Positions 8,046-15,531 of a stretch of 25,308 bases of DNA are shown here, one piece after another. Position 1 is the first letter of the stretch. Each line of letters opens with the position of its first letter. The stretch lies in assembly GCA_947627685.1 (NCBI GenBank), contig CANQWZ010000009.1, forward strand, positions 1 through 25,308. Direction: 5' to 3'. A program made the translations under genes and the position numbers. The stretch comes from an uncultured Bacilli bacterium. Its GTDB lineage: Bacteria; Bacillota_I; Bacilli_A; ML615J-28; CAG-313. The notes below the pieces were generated by a model. The model did not search any database and was not told the origin of the DNA. It worked only from the letters and a program-made list of their open reading frames with translations.

Positions 8046-8747
8046 ATGAAAGAATCAGCCATTAAAATTACCCTTTTAGATACGAAAGCAATAAAATATC
8101 AAATTAATTTAACTAAAACTAAAAACTTTAGAATGCATTTTAATAATAATGGCATTTTAATGATTAATTATCCCTTAGGGGCTAAATTTGATAGTTTAAA
8201 TAATTTTATTAATAAAAATATTAGTTGGATTGAAGAAAAAAATCATTATATCAAAGAAAAAATGATATCATATGATAATAATAGTACACAGTTATTTTTA
8301 GGTGAAAAATATACAATTTTAATTAACTATTCAAAAACTACTCGTTTAGATGTTATCGATAAAAAAATCCTAATTTCAACTAGTGAAGCATCTTTTGTCA
8401 GAGAATTAATTTTAAAATGGCGTTTTGAAAAAGCCCAAATTATTTTTGAAGAAATGCTTTATTATTGCTTTCAAAAAATGGCAGATGAACTTGCTACTTT
8501 TCCTAAACTAATTATAAAAACTTCAAAGACTAAATGGGGATGTTGCTACTTTAATGAAAACAAAATAATGTTAAATGTAGCTTTGACACAAGTTCCACCT
8601 TACTTAATTGAATATGTTATTTGTCATGAACTTACGCATTTTATTGTGCATAATCATTCTAAAGCCTTTCATGATACGCTTGAAAAATATGTTAATAATG
8701 AAAGAATTAAGATGAGAGAATTAAAAAAATATACAAGTATATTATAA
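8046..8747 (+). CDS. YgjP-like (DUF45) zinc metallopeptidase
   Basis: A 233-residue protein without a signal peptide or membrane segment. The zinc motif H194-E-L-T-H198 is followed by IVHNHSKAFH, which supplies a further likely ligand. The preceding TKWGCCY and IMLNVALTQVPPYLIEYVICHELTH segments are typical of the YgjP/DUF45 group, related to SprT and M48 peptidases. Function in this family is poorly known; a cytoplasmic protease or DNA-repair-linked role has been proposed for relatives. The start lies five bases after the upstream stop, with AGGA at 8030-8033 inside the previous gene, so translational coupling is likely. A strong terminator follows at once and closes the operon that begins with the prenyl synthase gene. 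Confidence 0.82.
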   Translation: MKESAIKITLLDTKAIKYQINLTKTKNFRMHFNNNGILMINYPLGAKFDSLNNFINKNISWIEEKNHYIKEKMISYDNNSTQLFLGEKYTILINYSKTTRLDVIDKKILISTSEASFVRELILKWRFEKAQIIFEEMLYYCFQKMADELATFPKLIIKTSKTKWGCCYFNENKIMLNVALTQVPPYLIEYVICHELTHFIVHNHSKAFHDTLEKYVNNERIKMRELKKYTSIL

Positions 8748-8780
8748 AACAACAATTAATTCGTCTAATTGTTGTTTTTT
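8746..8780 (+). terminator. Rho-independent terminator after the metallopeptidase gene
   Basis: A 13-bp perfect stem, AAAACAACAATTA (8746-8758) with TAATTGTTGTTTT (8766-8778), with a 7-base loop and a T run ending at 8780. Confidence 0.88.
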
Positions 8781-8913
8781 ATATTATAATTCGACATTTC
8801 TTTTGTAAAAATGGTCGCTTTTATATAAAAATAGTAAAAAATGAATTTATAAGTAATAAAATATGTATCTTTTTATAATTAATTGTCGATAATTTATTTA
8901 AACCAAAAATAAA

Positions 8914-8931
8914 TGTAAAAAAAGGTTTACA
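8914..8931 (+). promoter_or_regulatory. Inverted repeat overlapping the -35 of the XRE regulator gene
   Basis: TGTAAA (8914-8919) and TTTACA (8926-8931) are separated by six bases. The right arm is also the candidate -35 hexamer. This is a plausible autoregulatory operator, by position only. The rest of the 240-base gap between the metallopeptidase and regulator genes holds a terminator and AT-rich sequence with no convincing small gene. Confidence 0.4.
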
Positions 8932-8953
8932 AAAAAAATAAATTTGATAAAAT
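8926..8953 (+). promoter_or_regulatory. Promoter of the XRE regulator gene
   Basis: TTTACA (8926-8931), a 16-base spacer and TAAAAT (8948-8953), with TGA just before the -10 (extended -10). A G-rich ribosome binding site (8974-8980) lies before the ATG. Confidence 0.55.
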
Positions 8954-8987
8954 TATCATGTAATTAATATTATGGGGGGAAAATTAC

Positions 8988-10241
8988 ATGAAAAAAGATT
9001 TAAATTTGCCAAATATTGCAAGTGAAAATTATCAAAAGGAATTAGCAAGAATTTTAAAAGCTAAAAGATTAGAAAAAGGTCTAAGCCTTAATGAGGTATC
9101 AAAAGGTATTTGTAGTGTTAGTTATTTATCAAGGCTAGAAAACAATCAAATAAAATTTCAAGATCCATATCTGAAAATGTTATTTGAAAAATTATCAATT
9201 AATTATGATGATTTAAAAAAATCAAGAAAACAAAATCTTTTTCTTGATTTATTAAAAAAGAATTTGTTACAACAGTTTGTTTTATATAAAGATGCTATTA
9301 ATGAAATGGCTAAATCAAACAACTATTTAGACATTGAACAAGAGTTAGTATTATTATATGATAACATCATTGAACAAAATTATGAAGAAGCAACTATCAT
9401 CATGCAAAAAATTGATACTACTAATTACTATTATAGTAATAATGAAAAAGTTTTTTATATTTATTTAGTAGTATTATTTTATTACAAAACCAATCAAATC
9501 AATATGGCATATCGCCAATTAAAAGTTTTACAAGATTTAAAAATCGAAGATGAAATATTATATTGGGTTATCTTTGAACTTAGTATGAATATTAATTTTA
9601 TGTTAGGTAAAAAAATTATTTATCTCAAAGATTACATGCATTTCATTAAAGATGCTCCAACAACTTATTTTTCAGCTTGCTTTGTTATTCATAAATTTAG
9701 AGTCATATATTTAGAGGCTCTTGATGATTATGAAAAAGCATTAGAAAAGATAAAAACATACTATTCAGAACTAAATACTAGTGATGAACAAATAAAATAT
9801 AACTACTATTATTATTTGGGATTAATTTACTTAAGCAAAAATAAATATGAACTAATATTACAAACCTTAAGTGAAGTTTCTTTAAATTCAAATATTGTTA
9901 AACTATTAACAATTGCGTTAATTAATGTTGAAAACGCAAAAGCATATTATCATATTATTAAACTATTAAATAATTATCAATTTAGTAAATATGAAGAATT
10001 AATAAAAAATTTATATGAATATGCCATGTTAAAAATAAGTAATGCTAATGTCATTAGATTACAAAATTATTTAAAAAATCAAATCTATCATAAATTACCT
10101 TATTATTTTGATACTATCATTTATGATACCGTTATTAAAGAGTTATTAGTATTTAATATTAAATGTAGTAAATATAAAGAAGGATGTAGTCTAATGATTA
10201 ATTATTTAAACGACTTAAAAGAGGAAATTATTGATAGATAG
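8988..10241 (+). CDS. XRE-family regulator with long helical (TPR-like) C-terminal domain
   Basis: A 417-residue protein. Residues about 17-72 form an XRE helix-turn-helix: LARILKAKRLEKGLSLNEVSKG, then SVSYLSRLENNQ as the recognition part. The remaining roughly 340 residues are strongly helical and rich in Tyr, Leu, Lys and Asn, with TPR-like pairs such as YYYYLGLIYLSKNKYE. This layout is that of Rgg/PlcR/AimR-type regulators, in which the C-terminal solenoid binds a peptide or small ligand. No peptide gene is obvious on either side: the longest ATG-started stretch upstream, near 8860, encodes about nine residues and lacks a ribosome binding site. The gene has its own promoter and a G-rich ribosome binding site. 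A separate promoter precedes the next operon, so its targets may include itself or the downstream tRNA operon. Both the ligand and the targets are unknown. Confidence 0.75.
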   Translation: MKKDLNLPNIASENYQKELARILKAKRLEKGLSLNEVSKGICSVSYLSRLENNQIKFQDPYLKMLFEKLSINYDDLKKSRKQNLFLDLLKKNLLQQFVLYKDAINEMAKSNNYLDIEQELVLLYDNIIEQNYEEATIIMQKIDTTNYYYSNNEKVFYIYLVVLFYYKTNQINMAYRQLKVLQDLKIEDEILYWVIFELSMNINFMLGKKIIYLKDYMHFIKDAPTTYFSACFVIHKFRVIYLEALDDYEKALEKIKTYYSELNTSDEQIKYNYYYYLGLIYLSKNKYELILQTLSEVSLNSNIVKLLTIALINVENAKAYYHIIKLLNNYQFSKYEELIKNLYEYAMLKISNANVIRLQNYLKNQIYHKLPYYFDTIIYDTVIKELLVFNIKCSKYKEGCSLMINYLNDLKEEIIDR

Positions 10242-10250
10242 TCATTTTTC

Positions 10251-10279
10251 TTTAAAAAAGCTACAAAATGGTATATAAT
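10251..10279 (+). promoter_or_regulatory. Sigma-A promoter of the trmR-trhP1-trhP2 operon
   Basis: TTTAAA (10251-10256), a 17-base spacer and TATAAT (10274-10279). AAAGAGG at 10304-10310 is the ribosome binding site of the first gene. Confidence 0.65.
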
Positions 10280-10315
10280 TATAGTTAAAGAATAATCATA
10301 ATCAAAGAGGTTATC

Positions 10316-10849
10316 ATGAGTGAATATTTAGAAAAATTAAATCATCAAAATTTGCCAGCTTTTACAAAGACTTTAGAAGAATATGCTAATAATTATCATG
10401 TTCCTATTGTTAAAGAAGATTCTTTAATGGTTATTTTAACAATTATTAAATGTTGTAAAGTAAAAAGGGTTTTAGAAATTGGTACCGCTATTGGATATTC
10501 GGCTATGCAAATGGCATCATGCATAGATGATATTTATGTTGATACGATTGAAAAAGATGAAAAAATGTATCAACTTGCCATAAGCGATTTAATTTTTATC
10601 GATGCTGCCAAGGCCCAGTCTAAGAAGTTTTTTGAACGTTTTAATGGCCTTTTAAATGAGCAAGGGATTATCATAACTGATAATATTTTATTTCATGGTT
10701 GTGTCGAAAAGCCGGAGAACCTTACCAAAAATGTTCGTAAAATGGTCGAAAAAATTGCTGCCTATAATACATATTTGACAACTTTAACCCATTTTGAAAC
10801 AACTTTTTTAGCAGTAGGCGATGGTCTTGCTATTACAATGAGGAAATAA
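10316..10849 (+). CDS. trmR: TrmR-like tRNA 5-hydroxyuridine methyltransferase, internally deleted
   Basis: The closest match is YrrM/TrmR, a class I SAM-dependent O-methyltransferase that turns 5-hydroxyuridine at tRNA wobble position 34 into 5-methoxyuridine in B. subtilis. The SAM motif V52-L-E-I-G-T-A-I-G-Y-S62 is intact, as are IDAAKAQ (about 95-101), IIITDNILFHG and the C-terminus. The protein has only 177 residues, against about 215. After the acidic strand and M84-Y-Q-L-A88 it jumps directly to I89-S-D-L-I-F-I-D96. The 35-40 residues that normally carry the next helix, the third strand and the motif near the adenine (usually containing GDA) are missing, in frame. It heads an operon with the two U32 genes, whose order matches B. 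subtilis yrrM-yrrN-yrrO. Function may be lost; identity is firm. Confidence 0.8.
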   Translation: MSEYLEKLNHQNLPAFTKTLEEYANNYHVPIVKEDSLMVILTIIKCCKVKRVLEIGTAIGYSAMQMASCIDDIYVDTIEKDEKMYQLAISDLIFIDAAKAQSKKFFERFNGLLNEQGIIITDNILFHGCVEKPENLTKNVRKMVEKIAAYNTYLTTLTHFETTFLAVGDGLAITMRK

Positions 10850-10850
10850 A

Positions 10851-11726
10851 ATGAAATATATTACTGAACCTGTAAACAAAAAACAATTAGCGCATTTTTT
10901 AGGACAAACCCTAATTACGGATATTTTAATTGGTGTTGAAAATATAAGTAGTGGACCCATTTTAAAACTTAGTACTGCCGAAATAAATTATTATTTAACT
11001 AAAACCGAAGATCTTAAAATATCTTTAGATCTTACAAGACTATTTCATGAAAAAGAACTAGCCACCTTAAAAAAAAGCCTTAGTGAAATTGATTTAACTA
11101 AGATTAAATTTATCTTTTATACCGATTTTGCCATCTTACAAATTATTGATGAATTAGGGTATAAAGATAAATTAAAATTAGTGTATGATGCTTATACTTA
11201 TACAACTAATGCTTTAGATGTTAACATTTATAATGAATTTAACACCTATGTTAGTGTTTCTAATCAAATATCGATTGAAGAATTAAAAAGTTTACTTGCC
11301 AAACTTAATCATAAAGCTATTATTAGAGGTTTTGGTAAAGCAGTTATTTTTTATTCAAAACGGAAACTACTAACCAATTATTTTAAGTATCGCACCTTAA
11401 AATATAATGCTAAAGGCAAAAATTATTTGTTACAAGAAGAATATCGTAATGATTTATATCATATTTATGAAGATAATTTTGGCACTTATATTTATGAACC
11501 CCATTATTACTATTTATTCCTAGAATTAGATGATTTAGAAAATGTCGATTATGTTATCCTAGAGTCGGTTTTTCTTGATGCTAGAACATATGAAAACATT
11601 GTTTTAGCATATTTAAAGCATGATGATAATCTATTACATAGTCTTCATTTGGATCTTTATAAAGGTATAATGCAAGAAAAATCAATTTTATTAAAAGATG
11701 AGGTTATTGATAATGGCAAAAATTGA
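10851..11726 (+). CDS. trhP1: U32 family protein, YrrN/TrhP1-like tRNA hydroxylation factor
   Basis: A 291-residue protein placed between trmR and an undoubted U32 gene, exactly where B. subtilis has yrrN (trhP1). The sequence is divergent. It shows no cysteine-rich U32 signature, as expected for this shorter partner. Recognisable points are alternating strand-helix units of a TIM-barrel type (KISLDLTRLFHEKEL, KFIFYTDFAILQII, KLVYDAYTYTTNALDVNIYNEF) and the C-terminal VDYVILESVFLDARTYENIV segment. TrhP1 and TrhP2 together support prephenate-dependent hydroxylation of tRNA U34. The start lies two bases after the trmR stop, with TGAGGA inside the trmR end. It overlaps trhP2 by 14 bases and is the only gene in the window ending in TGA. 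The assignment rests heavily on position. Confidence 0.72.
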   Translation: MKYITEPVNKKQLAHFLGQTLITDILIGVENISSGPILKLSTAEINYYLTKTEDLKISLDLTRLFHEKELATLKKSLSEIDLTKIKFIFYTDFAILQIIDELGYKDKLKLVYDAYTYTTNALDVNIYNEFNTYVSVSNQISIEELKSLLAKLNHKAIIRGFGKAVIFYSKRKLLTNYFKYRTLKYNAKGKNYLLQEEYRNDLYHIYEDNFGTYIYEPHYYYLFLELDDLENVDYVILESVFLDARTYENIVLAYLKHDDNLLHSLHLDLYKGIMQEKSILLKDEVIDNGKN

Positions 11727-12918
11727 ATTATTAGCCCCTGCAGGTGATCTTGAAAAAGCTAAAATTGCCTTGTTATATGGAGCAGATGCGGTATACGTAG
11801 GTGCTAAAAAATTTAGCTTAAGAGCTAGAGCTTCTAACTTTGAAATTGAAGATATTAAAGCTTTATGCACCTTTGCGCATGAAAGAGCCAAAAAAGTTTA
11901 TGTAACAATGAATATTATTCCTCATGATGATGATTTGAAAGATTTGGTTAGTTTTTTAGAAACTTTAGCCCAAATAAAAGTTGATGCCATTATAACATCT
12001 AGTATAGCTATTATTACAAAAGCAAAGATGGTAGCACCCACGCTTGAATGTCATGTTTCAACCCAAATGTCTATTACTAATAGTAAAGCCATTGCTTTTT
12101 ATGAAAAATTAGGTTGTAGTAGAGTAGTATTAGCGCGTGAGGTAACTTTAGAAGAGATAGAGGCTATCAAAAAAAATACTACTATACAACTAGAAGTATT
12201 TATTCATGGTGGCATGTGTGCAAGTTATTCAGGTAGATGTGTACTTAGTAATCATTTAACAAGACGTGATGCTAACCGGGGGGGATGTGCCCATTCATGC
12301 AGATGGAATTATCAACTTTATCAAGGAAAACGCAAAGTAACTAAAAAAGATCAATTTTTCAATATGGGTTCTAAAGATTTAATGGCTATTACCAAAATTC
12401 CCGATTTGATAAATTTAAATGTTGCTTCCTTAAAAATCGAAGGCCGTATGAAATCAACCTATTATTTAGCAACCGTTGTAAGATGTTATCGTCAAGTAAT
12501 TGACGAATATTATAAAGTAGGTAGTATTAGTAACGATGAATTTTTAAACTATATTGAAGAAATTAATAAAGCTGAGAATCGTTTAACTAGCATTGGCTTT
12601 TTAAATGGTGATACAACCATTAATGAACAACTTTATGATACAAGATCTGAACATCCTACTAAAGAATATATTGGCTATATTTTAGATTATGATGATGAGC
12701 ATAAGCAAGCCTTAATCGAACAACGCAATTATTTTGCAAAAGGCGATATCGTTGAATTTTTTGGTCCTAAACTTGAAAATACTAAATTTAAAATAACTAA
12801 AATAATCGATTACAATACTGGTGAAGAACTTGATGTTGCAAGACATCCTTTGCAAAAAATGTTAATACCTTTACCATTTAAAGTTTCTAAAGATGATATG
12901 ATGCGAAAAGTTAAATAA
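11713..12918 (+). CDS. trhP2: U32 family protein, YrrO/TrhP2-like tRNA hydroxylation factor
   Basis: A 401-residue U32 protein. The start MAKIELLAPAGDLEKAKIAL and GADAVYVGAKKFSLRARASNF are classic for the family. The signature runs from E161-V-F-I-H-G-G-M-C169 to G174-R-C176-V-L-S179. C192 and C196 follow, giving four cysteines suited to an iron-sulfur cluster. Relatives act in the cytoplasm with TrhP1 to hydroxylate U34 of certain tRNAs, using prephenate as cofactor source. An upstream in-frame ATG exists at 11698, but GATGAGG (11697-11703) is a ribosome binding site for the ATG at 11713, which also fits family starts. The C-terminal region (about 310-400) matches the U32 accessory beta-barrel. 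Translationally coupled to trhP1. No udk gene follows; greA comes next with its own promoter. Confidence 0.9.
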   Translation: MAKIELLAPAGDLEKAKIALLYGADAVYVGAKKFSLRARASNFEIEDIKALCTFAHERAKKVYVTMNIIPHDDDLKDLVSFLETLAQIKVDAIITSSIAIITKAKMVAPTLECHVSTQMSITNSKAIAFYEKLGCSRVVLAREVTLEEIEAIKKNTTIQLEVFIHGGMCASYSGRCVLSNHLTRRDANRGGCAHSCRWNYQLYQGKRKVTKKDQFFNMGSKDLMAITKIPDLINLNVASLKIEGRMKSTYYLATVVRCYRQVIDEYYKVGSISNDEFLNYIEEINKAENRLTSIGFLNGDTTINEQLYDTRSEHPTKEYIGYILDYDDEHKQALIEQRNYFAKGDIVEFFGPKLENTKFKITKIIDYNTGEELDVARHPLQKMLIPLPFKVSKDDMMRKVK

Positions 12919-12926
12919 TTAATTGC

Positions 12927-12955
12927 TTGCGCAAAAAACCAAAAATTGATATAAT
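12927..12955 (+). promoter_or_regulatory. Sigma-A promoter of greA-mtnN
   Basis: TTGCGC (12927-12932), a 17-base spacer and TATAAT (12950-12955), preceded by TGA (extended -10). Transcription would start at about 12962, so the ATG at 12958 cannot be the greA start. Confidence 0.65.
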
Positions 12956-12984
12956 TAATGAATGTTAAGAAAGGTTGGTATAAA

Positions 12985-13503
12985 ATGGCACAACAAAAGA
13001 AATTTTACTTAACCAAAGAAGGTTATGAAGAACAATTAAAAAAATATAAAGAGTTAAAAGAGGCAGAGCGTAAAAATATCATAGCTTTACAAGAAGCAAG
13101 ATCACAAGGTGACTTATCAGAAAATGCTGATTACGACGCAGCACGAAATAATCAAGCTATTATCGCGGCAGCCTTAAAAGAAGTTGAAAATATTTTAAAT
13201 AACTATGAAGAAATTACCGAAGGTGAAGAAAGTAATTTAGGTAACTTAGGTAAATATATCACGGTTAAATTTTTGAATGAAGATGACGCTGAAGAAGAAA
13301 CTTATCAATTAGTAGGTACAGTTCAAGCCAATCCGCTAGAACAAAAAATATCAGATGAGTCCCCACTTGGCAAAGTTATTTTACATGCTAAAGTAGGCGA
13401 TAAGGTTTTAGTTAACACTGAAGATGGTGACAAATTCGAAGTAAAAATTATTAAAATTGTTGATGAAAACAATAAAAAAGGCAAGCAGACAAAGAAAAAA
13501 TAA
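12985..13503 (+). CDS. greA: Transcription elongation factor GreA
   Basis: A 172-residue protein with the GreA coiled coil at the N-terminus. KFYLTKEGYEEQLKKYKELK begins the domain, and the tip EARSQGDLSENADYDAARNNQ holds the acidic residues that reach the RNA polymerase active site and stimulate cleavage of backtracked RNA. The C-terminal FKBP-like domain includes PLGKVILHAKVGDKVLV. It is slightly longer than the usual 157 or so because of a Lys-rich tail (NNKKGKQTKKK). The ATG at 12985 is chosen because AAGAAAGGT precedes it and the promoter -10 lies just upstream of the other candidate at 12958. Followed after one base by mtnN with no terminator, so the two are probably one transcript. Confidence 0.95.
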   Translation: MAQQKKFYLTKEGYEEQLKKYKELKEAERKNIIALQEARSQGDLSENADYDAARNNQAIIAAALKEVENILNNYEEITEGEESNLGNLGKYITVKFLNEDDAEEETYQLVGTVQANPLEQKISDESPLGKVILHAKVGDKVLVNTEDGDKFEVKIIKIVDENNKKGKQTKKK

Positions 13504-13504
13504 G

Positions 13505-14191
13505 ATGAAAACAGTTGGTATTATTGTCGCAATGGCAAAAGAAGTTGCCTATCTAAAAAATAATATAAACATAATTGCCACAAGAAAAATTTGTGCTTTG
13601 GAATTTAGTGAAGGCATGTGGCATGATAAAAAAATTGTTTTTACAACTTCTGGCATTGGCAAAGTTAATGCAAGCATGGCAACGATTTTAATGATTGAAC
13701 ATTTTAAAGTTGATTTAATAATTAATACCGGGATTGCGGGAGGATATAATCGCTTATTAAAGCCATTAGATATTGTTTTAGCATCTAAGGTTTTATATTC
13801 AGATGTTGATATGACAGCTGAGGCAGCAGGAAGTCTAAAACGTGGTCAACTTGAAGGTATGCCAGTATATTTTAGTCCAAGTCTAGAAATGATAAAAAAA
13901 TTAGGTGATTATAAAATAGGTACTATTTTAACCGGTGATGAGTTTGTTAGCAATTACGATAAGGCAAGTAAATTAGTAGAAGAATTTTTTACTAATTATG
14001 ATGTTTTAGCCTTCGATATGGAATCAGGGGCAGTAGCGCAAGTTTGTACCATTAATCAAATACCTTTTATCATTATTAGAGCAATTTCGGATATTATTGG
14101 TAAAACTTTAGCAACCGATTACAATATTTTTTCCACTAAAGCAGCTGATAAAGTTTTAACTTGTGTCTTAACAATTATAAATGATTTATAG
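13505..14191 (+). CDS. mtnN: 5'-methylthioadenosine/S-adenosylhomocysteine nucleosidase
   Basis: A 228-residue cytoplasmic enzyme that splits methylthioadenosine and S-adenosylhomocysteine to adenine and the thioribose compound, relieving inhibition of methyltransferases and feeding methionine salvage. The start MKTVGIIVAMAKEV carries the conserved Glu13. NTGIAGG, ILTGDEFVSN, D171-M-E-S174 (ribose-binding Glu) and A193-I-S-D196 (catalytic Asp) are all present, and length is normal. The ATG at 13505 is chosen by family alignment; the frame is open further upstream into greA. No strong ribosome binding site is visible, so coupling to greA (stop at 13501-13503) is likely. A terminator follows that also serves the convergent sigK gene. 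Confidence 0.94.
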   Translation: MKTVGIIVAMAKEVAYLKNNINIIATRKICALEFSEGMWHDKKIVFTTSGIGKVNASMATILMIEHFKVDLIINTGIAGGYNRLLKPLDIVLASKVLYSDVDMTAEAAGSLKRGQLEGMPVYFSPSLEMIKKLGDYKIGTILTGDEFVSNYDKASKLVEEFFTNYDVLAFDMESGAVAQVCTINQIPFIIIRAISDIIGKTLATDYNIFSTKAADKVLTCVLTIINDL

Positions 14192-14222
14192 AAAAAGATT
14201 GACTTTGATGTCAATCTTTTTT
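14192..14222. terminator. Bidirectional terminator between mtnN and sigK
   Basis: A 12-bp perfect stem, AAAAAGATTGAC (14192-14203) and GTCAATCTTTTT (14210-14221), with loop TTTGAT. T runs lie on both strands. It overlaps the sigK stop codon and serves both converging genes. Confidence 0.88.
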
Positions 14223-14895
14223 AGTCTTCTTTTAAATAAAGATAAAGTTTAGTTAAAACTCTTTTCTCAATGCGTGAAACATAACTACGGCTAATATTCA
14301 TGCTTTTAGCGATTTCTCTTTGGGTTTCTAGTTGATAACCATCAAGCCCAAAACGTCTACATATTATTTCGTATTCCCGTTTGTTTAAAGTTTTTAGAGC
14401 TTGGTGAATTTTTTTGTTTCTTTCTTCTGTAATAATTAAAGAACTAATTGAAGGTGATGTATCCTCAATTACATCACATAATCTAATTTCATTACCTTCT
14501 TTATCTTCACCAATAGGTGAATATAAAGAAATAGTATCTTTCCTTTTTTTGTTACTTCTAATATACATTAATATTTCATTTTCAATACACTTTGCAGCGT
14601 AAGTCGCAAGTTTATTAGTAGCATCAAAATTAAAAGTATCAATAGCTTTAATTAAACCAAAAGTACCAATTGATAAAAGATCATCTTTATCAATTCCCGT
14701 ATTTTCAAATTTTTTAACGATATGAGCAACAAGACGCAAATTATGTTCAATCAATTTGTTTCTAGCATCAAAATCTTTATTACGCCATGCTTCTAAATAT
14801 TTAGCTTCATCACTTGGTGATAAAACATCGGGAAAATTTTGTGAATTTATAGCCCCTAATAATGGTAATAACATTAAAGTTAATAGTTCAATCAA
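14221..14895 (-). CDS. sigK: Sporulation sigma factor SigK (pro-sigma-K)
   Basis: A 224-residue sigma-70 family factor. LSPSDEAKYL, ARNKLIEHNLRLVAHIVKKFENTGID, TNKLATYAAKCIENEILMYIRSNKK (region 2) and TQREIAKSMNISRSYVSRIEKRVLTKL (region 4) match sigma-K very closely, including the KEGNEI segment. In spore formers it drives late mother-cell genes. The first 20 or so residues (IELLTLMLLPLLGAINSQNF) form a hydrophobic extension like the pro-peptide removed by SpoIVFB. The TTG at 14895 is chosen because AAGGAG (14908-14903 on this strand) lies seven bases before it; the frame is open further upstream. The gene is continuous, with no skin-type insertion. It is divergent from yqeG and convergent with mtnN. 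Confidence 0.9.
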   Translation of the reverse strand: MIELLTLMLLPLLGAINSQNFPDVLSPSDEAKYLEAWRNKDFDARNKLIEHNLRLVAHIVKKFENTGIDKDDLLSIGTFGLIKAIDTFNFDATNKLATYAAKCIENEILMYIRSNKKRKDTISLYSPIGEDKEGNEIRLCDVIEDTSPSISSLIITEERNKKIHQALKTLNKREYEIICRRFGLDGYQLETQREIAKSMNISRSYVSRIEKRVLTKLYLYLKED

Positions 14896-14920
14896 AATAA
14901 CACTCCTTAAAACCAAATTA

Positions 14921-14949
14921 TAGACAAAAATGAAAAAATTTAGTATAAT
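14921..14949 (+). promoter_or_regulatory. Sigma-A promoter of the yqeG operon
   Basis: TAGACA (14921-14926), a 17-base spacer and TATAAT (14944-14949). The -35 overlaps a TATAAT on the minus strand (14922-14917) that could belong to sigK. Confidence 0.65.
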
Positions 14950-14973
14950 ATTATAAAATAAGGGTGTGATTAA

Positions 14974-15531
14974 GTGAATAAATACCTTCCTAAAAATTTA
15001 GCTTTTTCCGTCTATGATATTGATTTTGATACATTATATGCAAGTGGTAAAAAAGTTATACTCTTTGATCTAGATAATACCCTTGCTTCATATGATAATA
15101 TCATACCTTCCAAAGAGCAATTAAAGCTAAACGAAAGATTACGAAAAATAGGTTATAAAATTTATATTATTTCAAATAATCATCAAAAAAGAGTAAAAAA
15201 ATTTACCATGAGTTTTATTGTTGATGGTTATTTAGTGCACGCAAGAAAACCTAATACAGGTAGAATTGCTAAATATATTAAAAAAAATAATTTAAATCTT
15301 TCCGAAATTATTTTCATAGGTGATCAGTTATTAACCGACATATCGTGTGCTAATCGCCTAGCTATTGATAATATCCTAGTAAGATCAATTTCCCGTAAAA
15401 GTGAAAAATGGTATACTAAAATAAATCGTCTAAGAGAAAAGAAAATTATAAAAAAAATAGCTCAAGAAGATTATGATATGGCACAAAAAATAATCGAAAT
15501 TATAGGTACAAGGAGTGATCATAGTGAGTAA
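14974..15531 (+). CDS. yqeG: YqeG family HAD-type phosphatase
   Basis: A 185-residue HAD-superfamily protein of subfamily IIIA. Motif I is ILFDLDNTL (DxDxT type), IYIISNNHQKR gives motif II, and IFIGDQLLTDISCANRL gives the motif III/IV acidic part. The cytoplasmic phosphatase substrate is not established for the family. Length and the K-P-NTGRI segment are typical of YqeG. The start is a GTG at 14974 behind AAGGGTG (14959-14965). It is first in an operon with yqeH, yqeK and rsfS, the same order as B. subtilis but without aroE, yhbY and nadD. The end overlaps yqeH by eight bases, and the ribosome binding site of yqeH lies inside this gene. Confidence 0.9.
   Translation: MNKYLPKNLAFSVYDIDFDTLYASGKKVILFDLDNTLASYDNIIPSKEQLKLNERLRKIGYKIYIISNNHQKRVKKFTMSFIVDGYLVHARKPNTGRIAKYIKKNNLNLSEIIFIGDQLLTDISCANRLAIDNILVRSISRKSEKWYTKINRLREKKIIKKIAQEDYDMAQKIIEIIGTRSDHSE

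Noticed and set aside
8781..8925. Small peptide gene upstream of the XRE regulator, such as a pheromone
   Set aside because: The ATG-started frames encode at most about nine residues and none has a ribosome binding site. This is insufficient to call a gene.
11724..11726. Possible reassignment of TGA to tryptophan, as in mycoplasmas
   Set aside because: TGA ends trhP1 here and is rare as a stop, but the long proteins encode all their Trp residues by TGG with no in-frame TGA, and trhP1 has about normal length ending here. The standard code fits.
14917..14922. TATAAT on the minus strand as the sigK promoter
   Set aside because: No -35 is visible, and the implied start nearly touches the AAGGAG site. 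It is kept only as a remark under the yqeG promoter.
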